Assembly (NCBI RefSeq): GCF_947503415.1
Contig: NZ_CANNDS010000003.1
Coordinates: 124,001-188,000, forward strand
Source: an uncultured Tateyamaria sp.
GTDB taxonomy: Bacteria > Pseudomonadota > Alphaproteobacteria > Rhodobacterales > Rhodobacteraceae
Direction: 5' to 3'
Length of the DNA stretch: 64,000 bases
The position numbers and the translations under genes are program-made. This document shows positions 46,892 to 56,005 of this stretch, one piece after another; position 1 is the first letter of the stretch, and every line of letters starts with the position of its first letter. Under the pieces are notes generated by a model that did not search any database, was not told where the DNA came from, and worked only from the letters and a program-made list of their open reading frames with translations.

Positions 46892-47551
46892 ATGTCCGAT
46901 CCCTCCAAACTCAGCGGCCACCCCGATTGGGTGTATGTTCTGCGCGACAGCTATGATTTTTACCGCCGCCTGTCGGCCGGGGGCAGCGGCAAGATCCGCA
47001 CCCATCAACGCTCCGTTCGCGAGCGCATCAACCGCGTTCTCAAGGCGGATGCAGAGGTTCGGTTTCCCGAGCCCGCGCTGAAGCCGGTCACCAGCCATTT
47101 GAACCGCGCGCTGGACAATGGCCGAATGGAACGCCACGCGCCCTTCATCCGCTCGCTTGAGGCAATCCGGTCCACGCTGACCTGGCAATACGGGTACGAG
47201 AAGGTGCCGCGCGGGTTGGAACGCAAGTTCGCCTATGCCGAGTTGGTGGGGCCAAGCGGGCCTGTCATTACCGATGAGGTCATCTTGGGGCTGGTCCTGT
47301 TTGCGCCCGGCTGCACCTATCCCGCCCATGCCCACAGGGGGATCACCGAAAGCTACATCTGCCTGTCGGGGGCCGTGTCGGAGAATGATCAGGGCGTCTA
47401 TGGCCCCGGATCGCTGATCTTCAACCCGCCCGAGACATTGCACCGGATCACGGTGGCGGACTTTCATCCGGCCCTGCTGCTGTATGCGTGGGAGGGGTCG
47501 AAAGAGGATCTGGCGGATCAGAAGATGGTGTTTACCCGCAAGTCCGGCTGA
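46892..47551 (+). CDS. dddL: Dimethylsulfoniopropionate lyase DddL
   Basis: A 219-residue cupin lyase that cleaves DMSP to dimethyl sulfide and acrylate. The start MSDPSKLSGHPDW matches where DddL proteins begin. The cupin metal site is visible as His146, His148 and Glu153 (PAHAHRGITESYICLSG) with His184 (PPETLHRIT). The preceding APGCTYP strand and the following ALLLYAW segment also fit DddL rather than DddQ or DddW. Length is close to known members. It stands alone, ended by a strong terminator; no acrylate-handling genes are adjacent. Confidence 0.87.
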   Translation: MSDPSKLSGHPDWVYVLRDSYDFYRRLSAGGSGKIRTHQRSVRERINRVLKADAEVRFPEPALKPVTSHLNRALDNGRMERHAPFIRSLEAIRSTLTWQYGYEKVPRGLERKFAYAELVGPSGPVITDEVILGLVLFAPGCTYPAHAHRGITESYICLSGAVSENDQGVYGPGSLIFNPPETLHRITVADFHPALLLYAWEGSKEDLADQKMVFTRKSG

Positions 47552-47554
47552 ACG

Positions 47555-47586
47555 AAAAAAGGCCCCGCTCGTGCGGGACCTTTTCT
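47555..47586. terminator. Bidirectional Rho-independent terminator after dddL
   Basis: A stem GGCCCCGC-TCGT-GCGGGACC, one mismatch, is flanked by AAAAAA on the left and TTTTCTTT on the right, so it can stop transcription in either direction. It lies four bases after the dddL stop and faces the fadJ-type gene. Confidence 0.85.
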
Positions 47587-47596
47587 TTGGTGTTGC

Positions 47597-47617
47597 GGTG
47601 CGCAGTGAATGCGCACC
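47597..47617. repeat. Perfect hairpin GGTGCGCA-GTGAA-TGCGCACC
   Basis: A perfect 8+5+8 inverted repeat just past the terminator and 10 bases before the convergent fatty-acid gene's stop. From memory such GTGCGCA-type repeats recur in Rhodobacteraceae genomes; only this copy was found in the window. Confidence 0.5.
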
Positions 47618-47626
47618 CTACGGTGT

Positions 47627-49825
47627 TTAGGCGGCTTCGGCAGCTTTGGGGCCAAAGCGGCCATAGAAGCTTTGGCCTTTCTCGGCCATCTCGCGCAGCA
47701 AGTCGGGGCATTTGAACCGTTCGCCATATTGCGCTTCGAGCTGATCGCACCGTTCGGCGGCGTAGGGTGCGCCGATGATGTCGAGCCAAGACAGCGGACC
47801 ACCGGACCACGGGGCAAAGCCCCAGCCGAGGATCGCACCCACGTCGCCTTCGCGGATGTCCATCAGCACGCCTTCTTCCAGCGCGCGGACGGCTTCGAGA
47901 ACCTGGGAGAAGAGCAGGCGGTGCTGCACTTCGGTGACGTCCGGTTGGTCATCCTTCAGCGGGTAGCGGTCGTGCACGCCACGCCAGATGCCTTGACGCT
48001 TGCCCTTGTCGTCGTAGTCGTAAAAGCCTGCGTTGGCTTTGCGACCCAGACGCCCTTCTTCTTCCATCCAGAAGATCAGGTCGTCGGACGGGCTGTCCGG
48101 GTAGTCGTCGCCCATGGCGGCCTTGGTTGCGCGGGCGATCTTTGCCCCCAGATCAATAGCGGTTTCGTCCGTCAATTGCAGCGGACCCAGCGGCATGCCA
48201 ACCATCTTGGCGGCGTTTTCGATCAGCGCGGGTTCGACCCCTTCGGTGACCATCCGCGTCCCTTCGTTGATGTAGGGGATAATGCAGCGGTTGGCGTAGA
48301 AGAAGCGCGCGTCGTTGACCACGATGGGCGTTTTGCGGATCTGGCGCACGTAGTCGAGCGCCTTGGCCACGGCCCGGTCGCCGGTGTTCGCGCCCTTGAT
48401 GATCTCGACCAGCAGCATCTTCTCGACGGGCGAGAAGAAGTGGATGCCGATGAACTGCTCCTGATTTTTGCTGGCCTTCGCCAGTTCGGAGATCGGCAGG
48501 GTCGAGGTGTTGGAGGCGAAGATGCAGTCGTCGGGGATGATCGCCTCGACCTTTTGCGTGATCTCGGCCTTGACCTCGGGGTCTTCGAAGACGGCTTCGA
48601 TGATCAGGTCGCAGCCTTTGAGCGCGTCGAGATCAGGTGTGGCGGTGATGCGGGACAGAAGTGCTTCGCCCTTTTCCTGCGTGGTCTTGCCGCGCTTGAT
48701 GCCGCCTTCGACGTACTTCTCGGAGTAGTTTTTGCCCCGATCTGCCGCTTCCTGATCGCGGTCGATGAGGACCACTTCGATACCGGCCTGGGCCGAGACG
48801 AGCGCAATGCCCGCGCCCATGAGGCCCGCACCCAGCACGCCGAGCTTCTTGACCCGTTGGTCTTCGATGCCTTGGGGCCGCACGGCACCCTTTTCCAGTG
48901 CTTCCTTGTTCAGGAACAGCGAGCGGATCATGGCCCCGGAGGAGGGGTTCATCAGCACATTGGTGAACCAGCGCGCTTCGATCTTGAGGGCCGTGTCAAA
49001 GGGCACAAGCGCGCCTTCATAGACGGCACTCAGCAGCGCCTTGGCGGCAGGGTAGACCCCTTGGGTCTTGCCGTTCACCATGGCGGCAGCCCCCACGAAG
49101 GTCATGAAACCTGCGGGGTGGTAGGGGGCACCGCCGGGCATCTTGTAGCCCTTTTGGTCCCATGGTTTGACAAGGTCCGCATCGGTGGCATTCAGCACCC
49201 ATTCGCGGGCGGCGGCGACGGGGTCAGCGACGACCTCATCCACCAGCTTGCCCTTGGCTTTGTCGGGCGACACCATCTTGCCTTCCAGCAGGAAGGGCGA
49301 GGCGTCCATCGCGCCCAGCTTGCGGGCCAGACGGGTTGTGCCACCCGCGCCGGGGAAGATGCCGACGAGGATTTCGGGCAGGCCCACCTTGGCCTTGGGG
49401 TTGTCCGCGATGAAGGTGCGGTGCGTGGCCAGCGGCAATTCCAGACCGATGCCAGCGGCGGTGCCGGGCAGGGCGGCGGCAATCGGCTTGCCGCCCTTGT
49501 TGGTCTTGGGGTCCATGCCTGCGCGTTCGATCTTGCGCAGCAGGGCGTGCATTTTCATCGTGCCTTCGAACAGGCCCTTGGCGGGGTTGTCGCCCGCGTC
49601 GTCTTTCATCTTGGCCAGCAGGTTCAGGTCCATGCCGCCCGCAAAGGTGTCCTTGCCAGAGGTGATAACCACGCCCTTGACGGCGTCATCGGCCAGCACG
49701 TCGTCGATGTGGTCGTTGAGCTGTTCCAGCCCTTCAAGCGACATGACATTCATTGTCTTGTCCGCGACATCCCATGTGATTGTGGCGATGCCGTCGGCGT
49801 CTTTGGTCAGTGTAAAGTCAGCCAT
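47627..49825 (-). CDS. fadJ: Bifunctional enoyl-CoA hydratase / 3-hydroxyacyl-CoA dehydrogenase (FadB/FadJ type)
   Basis: A 732-residue multifunctional beta-oxidation enzyme. The N-terminal hydratase domain has the crotonase loop GTAAGIGLELPLATH and the second catalytic Glu region KVGLPEILVGIFPG. The NAD-binding GVLGAGLMGAGIALV begins near residue 330, and the dehydrogenase catalytic His is in IGIHFFSPVEKM. It acts with the thiolase encoded 15 bases upstream in the same operon. FadB and FadJ cannot be told apart by sequence here; gene symbol is by resemblance. Confidence 0.95.
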   Translation of the reverse strand: MADFTLTKDADGIATITWDVADKTMNVMSLEGLEQLNDHIDDVLADDAVKGVVITSGKDTFAGGMDLNLLAKMKDDAGDNPAKGLFEGTMKMHALLRKIERAGMDPKTNKGGKPIAAALPGTAAGIGLELPLATHRTFIADNPKAKVGLPEILVGIFPGAGGTTRLARKLGAMDASPFLLEGKMVSPDKAKGKLVDEVVADPVAAAREWVLNATDADLVKPWDQKGYKMPGGAPYHPAGFMTFVGAAAMVNGKTQGVYPAAKALLSAVYEGALVPFDTALKIEARWFTNVLMNPSSGAMIRSLFLNKEALEKGAVRPQGIEDQRVKKLGVLGAGLMGAGIALVSAQAGIEVVLIDRDQEAADRGKNYSEKYVEGGIKRGKTTQEKGEALLSRITATPDLDALKGCDLIIEAVFEDPEVKAEITQKVEAIIPDDCIFASNTSTLPISELAKASKNQEQFIGIHFFSPVEKMLLVEIIKGANTGDRAVAKALDYVRQIRKTPIVVNDARFFYANRCIIPYINEGTRMVTEGVEPALIENAAKMVGMPLGPLQLTDETAIDLGAKIARATKAAMGDDYPDSPSDDLIFWMEEEGRLGRKANAGFYDYDDKGKRQGIWRGVHDRYPLKDDQPDVTEVQHRLLFSQVLEAVRALEEGVLMDIREGDVGAILGWGFAPWSGGPLSWLDIIGAPYAAERCDQLEAQYGERFKCPDLLREMAEKGQSFYGRFGPKAAEAA

Positions 49826-49840
49826 TGTAATTTCCTTTCC

Positions 49841-51055
49841 TTACACGCGTTCGATGATTGTGGCGGCACCCATGCCGGAGGCGACGCAGAGCGTAGCAAG
49901 ACCGGTTTCCTTATCGGTCCGCTCCATTTCGTCCAGCAGCGTGCCGAGGATCATGGCACCTGTGGCGCCCAGCGGGTGGCCCATTGCGATGGCACCGCCG
50001 TTCACGTTCACCTTGTCGTGGTCGACGTCGAACGCCTGCAGGAAGCGCAGGACAACGGCGGCGAAGGCTTCGTTGACTTCGAACAGGTCGATGTCGCTGA
50101 TCTTCATGCCAGTCTGGGCCAGAATGCGTTCGGTGACGGGCACGGGGCCGGTCAGGTTGATGGTGGGATCGGTGCCGATCTTGGCGGTGGAGTGGATGCG
50201 CGCGCGGGGCTTGATGCCCAGCTTTTCACCCAGTTCCTTATTGCCGATCAGGAGCGCTGCGGCGCCGTCCACGATGCCGGAGGAATTGCCCGCGTGGTGC
50301 ACGTGGTTGATGCGTTCAAGATGCGGGTATTTCATCAGGGCCACCTTGTCGAAGCCGGGCATGACCTTGCCCATGGCCTCAAACGCGGCGTTGAGGGAGC
50401 CGAGAGACTGCATGTCCGTTTGAGGGCGCATGTATTCGTCGTGATCAAGGATCGGCAGGCCGTTCTGGTCCATGACGGGGATGATGGATTTAGAGAACCG
50501 TTTGTCGTCCCACGCTTCTTTCGCGCGGCGCTGGCTTTCGACCGAGTACTGGTCGACGTCATCGCGGGAAAAGCCGTATTCGGTGGCAATCAGATCCGCG
50601 CCGATGCCCTGCGGGGCAAAGTAGCTTTCCATGGCGATGGAGGGGTCTGCCGCAATGGCGGCCCCGTCAGAGCCCATGGCCACGCGGCCCATCATTTCGA
50701 CCCCGCCCGCGATATAGCCGTCACCGGCCCCGCCGCGCACCTGGTTGGAGGCGATGTTGACGGCCTCGAGACCGGAGGCACAGAAGCGGTTGATGGCGAT
50801 GCCGGGGATGGCTTCGTCGATGTCCGAGGCCAGCACGGCGGTCCGGGCGAGGTTGCCGCCCTGCTCCATCACCTGCGTGACGTTGCCCCAGATCACATCC
50901 TCGACCACGTGGCCGTCGATGTTGTTGCGCTCTTTCAGCGCGTTCAGGGTGAGGGCCGACAGGCGCAGCGAGGTCACCTCGTGCAGGGCACCATCCTTGC
51001 GGCCCTTGCCGCGCGGGGTGCGGATCGCGTCGTAGATATAGGCTTCGGTCATCAT
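49841..51055 (-). CDS. fadA: Acetyl-CoA acyltransferase (3-ketoacyl-CoA thiolase)
   Basis: A 404-residue thiolase. ATG 51055 has AAGGA five bases upstream; ATG 51052 is the alternative. The nucleophile Cys is in INRFCASGLEAVN (about residue 90). The C-terminal HG region GGAIAMGHPLGATGA and the second Cys in LCVASGMGAA are intact. It cleaves 3-ketoacyl-CoA in the last step of each oxidation cycle, partner of the FadJ-type protein. A TGACGT-type element lies in the upstream region. Confidence 0.95.
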   Translation of the reverse strand: MMTEAYIYDAIRTPRGKGRKDGALHEVTSLRLSALTLNALKERNNIDGHVVEDVIWGNVTQVMEQGGNLARTAVLASDIDEAIPGIAINRFCASGLEAVNIASNQVRGGAGDGYIAGGVEMMGRVAMGSDGAAIAADPSIAMESYFAPQGIGADLIATEYGFSRDDVDQYSVESQRRAKEAWDDKRFSKSIIPVMDQNGLPILDHDEYMRPQTDMQSLGSLNAAFEAMGKVMPGFDKVALMKYPHLERINHVHHAGNSSGIVDGAAALLIGNKELGEKLGIKPRARIHSTAKIGTDPTINLTGPVPVTERILAQTGMKISDIDLFEVNEAFAAVVLRFLQAFDVDHDKVNVNGGAIAMGHPLGATGAMILGTLLDEMERTDKETGLATLCVASGMGAATIIERV

Positions 51056-51124
51056 ATTGGTCCTTCTGCCAGTGGCGTGTTCTTTGATCTCTAGGTGGGG
51101 TAGACCGGTCGGTCCAATCAAGAG

Positions 51125-51147
51125 TGACGTTGCGGCGTGTTACGTAA
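51125..51147. promoter_or_regulatory. TGACGT-N11-ACGTAA element upstream of thiolase
   Basis: TGACGT at 51125-51130 and ACGTAA at 51142-51147 give a near-perfect dyad. The same half-sites and spacing occur twice upstream of the MerR-type gene at 55744. It is a candidate operator for that regulator, 70 bases before the thiolase start. Confidence 0.5.
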
Positions 51148-51149
51148 AC

Positions 51150-51782
51150 TTATGCGCGATCAGCGGGAGAGCCGGGCATGAGGTCGTAGGGGGCTTTCCA
51201 GCCGGGGGTGTTCGAGATGTTGGTGAGCCAGCGGTCAATGTTGGGCCAATCGGTGCGATCGAAGCCGAAGGGTTCGGGGTAGTAGAGGTAACCGCAGCAA
51301 CTGAGATCGGCGTTGGTGAGGCTGTCGCCCACGATCCAGTCGCGCCCTTCGAGGTGGGCGTTGAGGACGGTGTAGGCGGCCTTGAGGCGGCCTTGGTTGA
51401 AGGCGATGACCTCTTTGGGTTGTTTGTCTTCGGGCAGGAAGTTCATCAGGAAGCGCGTGACGCCGCACATGGAACTGAGCTTGTGGTTGTCCCAAAGGAC
51501 CCAGCGCAGAACTTCGTATTTGTCATCGCCTTCGCCACCGAATTTACCGGTCTTGTCAGAGATGTATTGCTGGATGACACCCGATTGACTGATCTTTTTG
51601 TCACCATCAATCAGCAGGGGCGCTTCGCCCATCGGGTTGAGGGCGCGGTATTCGTCCGTTCTTGCTGCGCCGCCGAAGAAGTCGACAAAGACCGGCTCCC
51701 AGTCGAGGCCCGACAGTTGTAGGGCGAGAGCCGCTTTGTAGGAGTTCCCGCTTTCGCCGAAGCAGTGCAGTTTGAGGGTCAT
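51150..51782 (-). CDS. Glutathione S-transferase family protein
   Basis: A 210-residue GST. The N-terminal half starts KLHCFGESGNSYKAALALQ, where the Ser/Asn region is the glutathione activator site. It continues through GEAPLLIDGDKKISQSGVIQ, with the usual cis-Pro and ESG-like contacts. The C-terminal helical part has a WIVGDSLTNADLSCCGYLYY segment. It lies in the acyl-CoA block, between the thiolase and the acyl-CoA dehydrogenase, but is not clearly part of their pathway. Confidence 0.9.
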   Translation of the reverse strand: MTLKLHCFGESGNSYKAALALQLSGLDWEPVFVDFFGGAARTDEYRALNPMGEAPLLIDGDKKISQSGVIQQYISDKTGKFGGEGDDKYEVLRWVLWDNHKLSSMCGVTRFLMNFLPEDKQPKEVIAFNQGRLKAAYTVLNAHLEGRDWIVGDSLTNADLSCCGYLYYPEPFGFDRTDWPNIDRWLTNISNTPGWKAPYDLMPGSPADRA

Positions 51783-51855
51783 GGGTGCGGGCCTTTCCGG
51801 TCGTGATGTTTGAGAGGAGAGGACCGGTGGGTTTCACACCCCCCGGACCCCCCGT

Positions 51856-51878
51856 GGAGTTTATTTGGCAAGATGAAG
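51856..51878 (+). repeat. Dispersed intergenic repeat, copy B
   Basis: GGAGTTTATTTGGCAAGATG, preceded by a run of CCCCGGACCCCCC. It matches copy D at 61340 except for one base in the core and copies A and C on the other strand. Confidence 0.7.
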
Positions 51879-52025
51879 CTGAATCTGTTCACCAAGCATT
51901 AAGGTTAACGCGCCTAACATAAGGGTGCATGGCAGGCTGGAGAGCTGAGCCATGTGCAAGGTGAAGCCCCAACATCCCGCTGTCACAGGCCGGATGGCGG
52001 GGTGGATCTTGTGCGCTGATCCAGT

Positions 52026-52058
52026 CTTCATCTTGCCAAGAAAACTCCCCCCGGAGGG
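52026..52058 (-). repeat. Dispersed intergenic repeat, copy C
   Basis: CTTCATCTTGCCAAGAAAAC, then TCCCCCCGGAGG. It is inverted relative to copy B 150 bases away, so a transcript through the gap can fold back on itself. One core position differs (AAG for AAT). Confidence 0.65.
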
Positions 52059-52090
52059 CCGATCTGCTACAAACCGCTCGGCCTGGCGCA

Positions 52091-53248
52091 TCAAAACGCC
52101 CTCGCAATCAGCTCTTTCATGATCTCGTTGGTGCCGCCGTAGATGCGCTGTACTCGCGCATCGGTCCACATCCCACCGATGTCGTAGTCGTTGGTAAAGC
52201 CGTAGCCGCCATGGAGTTGCAGGCATTCGTCCAGCACCCAGGCTTGGGTGTCCGTGGTCCAGTATTTGCACATGGCCGCTTTATCGACCGTCAATTCACC
52301 GCGGATATGTTCAGCCATGCATTCGTCAAAGAAGGACCGGCTGACCATCGTCTTCGTTTTCGCCTCGGCCAGTTTGAAGCGGGTGTTCTGGAATTGCAGG
52401 AGATTGCCGCCGAAGGCTTCGCGGTCCTTGCAATAGGCCAGCGTGCGCTCGACCGCGCCTTCCATGGCGCCCACCGCAGCGCAGGCGATGACCATCCGTT
52501 CCTGTGGCAGCTGTTGCATGAGCTGGTAGAAGCCCTGACCTTCGTCCCCGCCGAGGATATTCTCAGGTGCGATTTCCACGTTGTCGAAGAACAGCTCGGA
52601 CGTGTCTGACGCGTGCATGCCGATCTTATCGAGATTGCGGCCGCGCGCGAAACCGTCGGCGCCATCCGTTTCGACGACCACCAGTGACACGCCTTTGGAG
52701 CCCAGAGAGGGGTCGGTCTTGGCCGCGACGATGATCAGGTTGGCGTGTTGCCCATTGGTGATAAAGGTTTTGGAGCCGTTCAATTTGTAGGCGTTGCCGT
52801 CCAGAATGGCGCGGGTCTTGATTGCTTGCACGTCGGATCCGGTGGAGGGCTCGGTCATCGCCAGCGCACCGACCAATTCGCCTGTCACCAGCTTGGGCAG
52901 CCAGCGCTGTTTCTGATCGTCGGTGCCATAGGACAAAACGTAATGCGCGACGATGCCGGAATGGATGCCGTGACCCCATGCGGCCAAATTGGCGCGAGAT
53001 GCTTCGATCAGGATTGCGGCTTCGTGGCCAAAGTCACCGCCCGCGCCGCCATATTCTTCGGGGATCGAGGGGCACAAAAGGCCCAACTCACCGGCCTGCG
53101 CCCAGGTCGAACGGTCCATCTCGCCCTGCTTGCGCCAGCGGTCAAACTCGGGTGCCCATTCATTGGTGATGAATTGCGCCGTCATATCGGCGATCATTGC
53201 GTGTTCTTCGGTCATCCATGTGGATGCGCCGCTTGGCATATCTTTCAT
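52091..53248 (-). CDS. Acyl-CoA dehydrogenase (long-chain/isovaleryl type)
   Basis: A 385-residue flavoprotein that introduces the 2,3 double bond into acyl-CoA. Signatures include [18 protein letters not shown] for [17 protein letters not shown], and a C-terminal [26 protein letters not shown] segment. In the last, Gly replaces the Glu used as base by short-chain enzymes, as in long-chain and isovaleryl enzymes. The base then would be a Glu in the [16 protein letters not shown] helix. ATG 53248 follows GGAGGAGAG. The chain length cannot be given. Confidence 0.93.
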   Translation of the reverse strand: MKDMPSGASTWMTEEHAMIADMTAQFITNEWAPEFDRWRKQGEMDRSTWAQAGELGLLCPSIPEEYGGAGGDFGHEAAILIEASRANLAAWGHGIHSGIVAHYVLSYGTDDQKQRWLPKLVTGELVGALAMTEPSTGSDVQAIKTRAILDGNAYKLNGSKTFITNGQHANLIIVAAKTDPSLGSKGVSLVVVETDGADGFARGRNLDKIGMHASDTSELFFDNVEIAPENILGGDEGQGFYQLMQQLPQERMVIACAAVGAMEGAVERTLAYCKDREAFGGNLLQFQNTRFKLAEAKTKTMVSRSFFDECMAEHIRGELTVDKAAMCKYWTTDTQAWVLDECLQLHGGYGFTNDYDIGGMWTDARVQRIYGGTNEIMKELIARAF

Positions 53249-53271
53249 ATCTCTCCTCCCCAGGAGACGTG

Positions 53272-53496
53272 TCAGCGTTTGCGCGCCTCCAACTCGGAAT
53301 TGAACAGCCGCAGGCGGGCCGTCAGGTTTTCCTCGTTCATCACGCTATCGAAATTCTCGAACAGGAACGACAGGGCCTCGCCTTCGTCCAGACCCGCTTC
53401 GGCGGCAAACCGCTTGAGGCGGCGATAGCCGTCTTCGGTCATGGCGACGGGAAAGCGGCGGGTGAGGCGAAATCGTTTGGGCAAGGCGGTCTCCAT
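53272..53496 (-). CDS. Small conserved protein between two acyl-CoA dehydrogenase genes
   Basis: A 74-residue basic and acidic helical protein ([20 protein letters not shown], then [15 protein letters not shown]), starting at ATG 53496. The early [14 protein letters not shown] part is reminiscent of a ribbon-helix-helix strand and helix, but no DNA contact can be claimed. It sits 23 bases before the LCAD-type gene and is co-oriented, so it is probably in the operon. No known function. Confidence 0.7.
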   Translation of the reverse strand: METALPKRFRLTRRFPVAMTEDGYRRLKRFAAEAGLDEGEALSFLFENFDSVMNEENLTARLRLFNSELEARKR

Positions 53497-53531
53497 AAAG
53501 CGGTAGGGCGGGGTTTTACCCCGCCGCCACC

Positions 53532-55313
53532 TTAGAAGTTTGCCGCTTCGAGGGCCATCACAGTGTCGGCACCCGATTGGATACGCGTCAGGTGCAGCGC
53601 CGTGGCGGGCAGTTGGCGCGCCATGTAGTAGCGGCCCGTTGCCAGTTTGGTCTCGTGGAAGTCGGTGTCCGACGTTCCGTTTGCCAGAGCCGCGCGCGAC
53701 GCTTTACCCATCTTGGACCACATCAGGCCCAGGCAGACATGGCCGAACATGTGCATGAAGTCGTACGACCCGCTCAGCGCATTGTTCGGGTTCGTCATGC
53801 CGTTCTGCATGAAGTACATGCCGGCAGCTTGCAGGTCCTTCGATGCGGCTTTGAGCGGCTCCAGGAACTCGGCGTCATAGGCTTCGTCCTGACCGGAATT
53901 CTCCTTGATGAAGCTCTTCACCAGATCAAAGAACGCCATCACGTGCTTGCCGCCGTCCTGCGCCAGCTTGCGGCCCACGAGGTCCAGCGCCTGCACGCCA
54001 TTGGCCCCTTCGTAGATCATCGCGATGCGAGCGTCGCGGGTGTATTGCGACATGCCCCATTCCTCGATGTAGCCATGCCCGCCATAGACCTGCTGGGCCT
54101 TGATGGTGTTGTCGTATCCCACGTCCGTGAGGAAGCCCTTGATGATCGGCGTCAGCAGCGACACGATGCCGTCCGCGTCCTTGTCACCCGCCCGGTGGGC
54201 GGCGTCGATCATGGTGGCCCCCCACAGCACGAATGCACGTGCGCCCTCGGCAAAGGACTTCTGATCCATCAGCGAGCGGCGGATATCGGGATGCACGATC
54301 AGCGGATCGGCAGGCTTTTCGGGGGCCTTGGCACCGGTCACGTCGCGCCCTTGCAGGCGGTCATTGGCGTATTCGACCGCGTTCTGATATGCGACCTCGG
54401 CTTGGGACAGGCCCTGCATGCCGACACCCAGACGCGCTTCGTTCATCATGGTGAACATGGCGCGCATGCCTTTGTGTTCTTCGCCCACAAGGTAGCCCAC
54501 GGCGTCGTCGTAGTTCATGACGCAGGTGGAGTTGCCGTGAATGCCCATCTTCTCTTCGATGCTGCCAACGGCGACACCGTTGCGCGCGCCGAGCGAGCCG
54601 TCTTCGTTCACGAGGAACTTCGGGACGATAAACAGCGACACACCTTTGATGCCTTCGGGGCCGCCTTCGATCTTGGCCAGCACGAGGTGGATGATGTTGT
54701 CGGCCATGTCGTGCTCACCGGCGGAGATAAAGATCTTCTGGCCGGAGATTTTGAAGGTGCCGTCGTCCTGTGGGGCCGCCTTGGTGCGCATCAGGCCCAG
54801 ATCGGTGCCGCAGTGCGGTTCGGTCAGGTTCATGGTGCCGGTCCATTCGCAGGACACCATCTTGGGCAGGTAGATATCTTTCAGCTCTTGGCTGGCGTGG
54901 GCCAGGATGGCGCTTGCCGCACCGTGCGTCAGACCCTGATACATAGTGAACGCCATGTTGGCGGAGCTGAACATTTCGCCAACGGCGGTGCCCATGACAT
55001 ACGGCATGTTCTGGCCACCGAATTCCTCAGGCATATCCAGACCGGTCCAGCCGCCTTCTTTCACCTGTTCAAACGCGTCCTTGAACCCGGTGGGGGTGTA
55101 GACGACGCCGTTTTCGAGGCGGCAGCCTTCGGTGTCACCGACAACGTTCAGGGGAGCCAGCACTTCGGAGGTCAGCTTGCCCGCCTCGTCGAGGATGGCG
55201 GCGGTGAAATCGGCCTCAAGCTCGTCATAGCCGGGGATATCCTGCCCGGTAACGTTCAGAACGTCGTGCAGGATGAATTGCATGTCTTTGGTGGGGGGCG
55301 TGTAGCTGGGCAT
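53532..55313 (-). CDS. Acyl-CoA dehydrogenase, DmdC-like (3-methylthiopropanoyl-CoA dehydrogenase candidate)
   Basis: A 593-residue, long-form acyl-CoA dehydrogenase with an extra C-terminal domain, as in DmdC. It starts [20 protein letters not shown]. The FAD segment [20 protein letters not shown] (about 164-183), [16 protein letters not shown], and the base-bearing [20 protein letters not shown] are visible, and the last has the expected Glu. DmdC oxidises MMPA-CoA in DMSP demethylation, but close paralogues act on ordinary acyl-CoAs. DddL is close by, yet dmdA and dmdD are not in the window. Confidence 0.88.
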   Translation of the reverse strand: MPSYTPPTKDMQFILHDVLNVTGQDIPGYDELEADFTAAILDEAGKLTSEVLAPLNVVGDTEGCRLENGVVYTPTGFKDAFEQVKEGGWTGLDMPEEFGGQNMPYVMGTAVGEMFSSANMAFTMYQGLTHGAASAILAHASQELKDIYLPKMVSCEWTGTMNLTEPHCGTDLGLMRTKAAPQDDGTFKISGQKIFISAGEHDMADNIIHLVLAKIEGGPEGIKGVSLFIVPKFLVNEDGSLGARNGVAVGSIEEKMGIHGNSTCVMNYDDAVGYLVGEEHKGMRAMFTMMNEARLGVGMQGLSQAEVAYQNAVEYANDRLQGRDVTGAKAPEKPADPLIVHPDIRRSLMDQKSFAEGARAFVLWGATMIDAAHRAGDKDADGIVSLLTPIIKGFLTDVGYDNTIKAQQVYGGHGYIEEWGMSQYTRDARIAMIYEGANGVQALDLVGRKLAQDGGKHVMAFFDLVKSFIKENSGQDEAYDAEFLEPLKAASKDLQAAGMYFMQNGMTNPNNALSGSYDFMHMFGHVCLGLMWSKMGKASRAALANGTSDTDFHETKLATGRYYMARQLPATALHLTRIQSGADTVMALEAANF

Positions 55314-55342
55314 AGGTCTCTCTCCCTTACAGTCAGCGGCGC

Positions 55343-55744
55343 TTACTCAGCGGCCTTCTTCGTGGTGTTCATGGAGGCGATCATCTTCTCGCCCCACTTC
55401 AACTGGTTCTTGAGGTCATCGATGGCCTCTGTCAGCTCGTCGCGTTGACGTTCCATATCATCAAGGCGGTCGCGGGCTATTTCATATGTCCGCGCAAGTT
55501 GGGTCTGTTGTTGGTCGCCCATGTCATAGAGGTCCAGCAGTTGGCGGATCTCTTCGAGGCTGAAGCCAAAGCGCTTGCCACGCAGGATCAGCTTCAACCG
55601 GGCGCGGTCGCGTTTGGTAAACAGGCGCTTTTGGCCTTCCCGGATTGGGAACAGCAATTCCTTGGCTTCGTAGAAGCGCAATGTCCGCGGCGTGACGTCG
55701 AACGCGTCGCACATTTCGCGGATGGTCATGGTTTTATCGGTCAT
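55343..55744 (-). CDS. MerR family transcriptional regulator
   Basis: A 133-residue regulator, start [11 protein letters not shown] at 55744. The N-terminal winged HTH ([20 protein letters not shown]) and second part ([22 protein letters not shown]) fit the MerR group. The C-terminal half is a coiled-coil dimerisation helix rich in Gln, Arg and Glu with no cysteine cluster, so it senses no metal. It sits just upstream of the acyl-CoA dehydrogenase genes, which suggests control of acyl-CoA oxidation. Two TGACGT dyads upstream suggest autoregulation. Confidence 0.92.
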   Translation of the reverse strand: MTDKTMTIREMCDAFDVTPRTLRFYEAKELLFPIREGQKRLFTKRDRARLKLILRGKRFGFSLEEIRQLLDLYDMGDQQQTQLARTYEIARDRLDDMERQRDELTEAIDDLKNQLKWGEKMIASMNTTKKAAE

Positions 55745-55817
55745 CGGATCACTCGCATATCCTGTTACGGCCACGACATGGGGGAGAGTTGGATTCGATG
55801 CAACGGCTAGGTGACGT

Positions 55818-55841
55818 TGACGTAAGCTGTACGTTACGTCA
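55818..55841. promoter_or_regulatory. Perfect inverted repeat upstream of MerR gene (site 1)
   Basis: TGACGTAA-GCTGTACG-TTACGTCA, a perfect 8+8+8 dyad, 74 bases before the MerR start. Length and symmetry suit a MerR-type operator. The half-site TGACGT recurs at 55852 and 51125. Confidence 0.6.
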
Positions 55842-55851
55842 CGAGCAAAGC

Positions 55852-55874
55852 TGACGTGTTTGTGAAGCACGTCA
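55852..55874. promoter_or_regulatory. Perfect inverted repeat upstream of MerR gene (site 2)
   Basis: TGACGTG-TTTGTGAAG-CACGTCA, a perfect 7+9+7 dyad, 10 bases from site 1. It lies between the divergent MerR and LamG-Hint genes and may serve either. Confidence 0.55.
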
Positions 55875-56005
55875 ACCGGGTTGCCGCGCCCTGTCTGACC
55901 TTTGTATTTAGCAAAAATTGTCGCGATTTACCTGTGACGCGATCCCCGCATTCTCATCAAATCGTAGCTTTTGGCGGCGTATCTCCTCGCAAGGAGAGAT
56001 CGCTC

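Larger units (their letters stand above)
51783..52090. other. 308-base gap without a supported gene, holding an inverted repeat pair
   Basis: Between the GST and the acyl-CoA dehydrogenase genes. It holds copies B (51856-51878) and C (52026-52050) of the dispersed repeat in opposite orientation, plus an AT-rich patch around 51895-51920. Short open frames here show no ribosome site or recognisable protein. Confidence 0.6.

Noticed and set aside
47609-51094. A 1161-codon open frame on the plus strand opposite the fadJ- and fadA-type genes
   Set aside because: It mirrors the codon positions of two clear genes on the other strand and encodes a His/Gly/Val-rich sequence unlike any family. High GC produces such shadows.
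53577-55448. A 623-codon open frame opposite the DmdC-like gene
   Set aside because: Same mirror effect over a strongly conserved enzyme gene; no ribosome site or motif.
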